From: Pseudoalteromonas sp. Scap06
Lineage (GTDB): Bacteria > Pseudomonadota > Gammaproteobacteria > Enterobacterales > Alteromonadaceae
DNA: 64,000 nucleotides
Direction of reading: 5' to 3'
Assembly: GCF_013394165.1 (NCBI RefSeq)
Contig: NZ_CP041330.1
Coordinates: forward strand, 2,658,501-2,722,500
Under the pieces are notes generated by a model. The model was not told where the DNA came from. It did not search any database and was given only the letters and a program-made list of their open reading frames with translations. The translations under genes and the position numbers were made by a program. Below, in pieces: positions 63,690 through 64,000 of the stretch. Within the stretch, counting starts at the first letter, position 1. Each line of letters opens with the position of its first letter.

Positions 63690-64000
63690 TTAACTATCGC
63701 CCATGTAATCTAATGGTGAAGAAAGCTCTATAAAATCACGGTAGTGCTCTTTAGTAATTTCTTCATAGCCATCTTTTATGTAAATGTAACTTAACCACAA
63801 GAGTGTAATATTGCCTACCCTAGGCTTTCTGACATCAGCATTTGCTAAGTTTTGTTCAGCGCTATGAAGTGCTGTTACGTTCTCACTACTTGAACTAAAC
63901 ATTAGAGTCACAGAATTTGTTGTATTATTAAATACTCTGCAAAAGATACTATCTATAAATTCAGTTAGTTTTATAGAGTAATTCCCAGTAGCAAAATTAT
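63690..64000 (-). CDS. unidentified protein, C-terminal fragment (start beyond window)
   Basis: The minus-strand frame is open from 64000 to the stop at 63690, giving the last 103 residues. They include FCRVFNNTTNSVTLMFSSSSENVTALHSAEQN, then KPRVGNITLLWLSYIYIKDGYEEITKEHYRDFIEL and the terminal SPLDYMGDS. The composition looks like a real soluble protein rather than a shadow ORF. A GTG at 63911 could start a shorter protein, but the upstream open frame makes a longer gene more likely. No family recognised. Confidence 0.6.
   Translation of the reverse strand, partial: NFATGNYSIKLTEFIDSIFCRVFNNTTNSVTLMFSSSSENVTALHSAEQNLANADVRKPRVGNITLLWLSYIYIKDGYEEITKEHYRDFIELSSPLDYMGDS

Noticed and set aside
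1..64000. CRISPR arrays, prophage, tRNA or rRNA genes
   Set aside because: No regularly spaced repeats of CRISPR type, phage structural genes, or recognisable tRNA/rRNA sequence were seen on either strand.

Overview
The window looks like a stretch of chromosome from a marine gammaproteobacterium, most likely Pseudoalteromonas or a close relative in the Alteromonadales. That assignment is inference from AT-rich DNA, a gene complement typical of the order (epd-pgk-fba, a CrbS-type symporter/kinase, a czcICBA-like efflux set, a secreted KatG, several diguanylate cyclases) and recognisable proteins. I see no rRNA, tRNA, CRISPR array, prophage or intact insertion sequence. About 50 genes are supported. 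Two run off the window: phoR on the left and an unidentified gene on the right.

Layout. 1-2060: the phosphate two-component pair phoB-phoR. 2061-2700: a long non-coding gap with 11 GATC sites in about 350 bp and three 30-31 bp-spaced iteron-like repeats. 2701-7130: fba, pgk, epd and an upstream SIMPL-domain gene. 7271-15777: an acetate/short-chain-acid module (DnaQ-like exonuclease, cNMP/CBS/DUF294 protein, ActP-like symporter, DUF4212 subunit and, divergently, a 1146-aa CrbS-type symporter-sensor kinase). 15820-21426: a DUF2339 polytopic protein, a diguanylate cyclase, a YqaA/VTT protein and a TMEM143-like protein.

21490-27602: a heavy-metal RND efflux operon (czcI-like, czcC, czcB, czcA). 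27791-30000: a YqhD-type aldehyde reductase and its divergent AraC regulator. 30137-38779: a 7TM diguanylate cyclase, a VOC protein, two tiny membrane proteins, a four-FAS1 lipoprotein, a sterol-desaturase-like enzyme with an SRPBCC protein and AraC regulator, and a solute-binding protein. 38776-46455: Nudix, PrpE-like acyl-CoA synthetase, MscS channel, LysR with a divergent old-yellow-enzyme, and a third diguanylate cyclase. 46521-51242: an Atp10-like lipoprotein, a TcyP-type symporter and a KatG with a signal peptide.

51304-64000: an MFS-acyltransferase fusion, DUF2189, CBS and DUF2237 proteins, Dps, a lipoprotein cytochrome c, a VC0807-like membrane protein, a 270-bp MITE-like element with perfect 19-bp terminal inverted repeats, an MFS transporter preceded by an in-frame 15-codon mini-ORF, a LysM protein paired with a degenerate-zincin lipoprotein, and a tonB-ECF sigma-membrane protein operon.

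The most unusual items are the GATC/iteron gap, the LysM/zincin-like pair, the FAS1 domain split by a COG4315-type domain, the compact tonB-sigma module and the MITE. None can be shown from sequence alone to be a new system. Several apparent gene starts were moved to an internal ATG (or in one case an internal TTG), usually because a well-placed ribosome-binding site decides the start; the reason is given in each entry.
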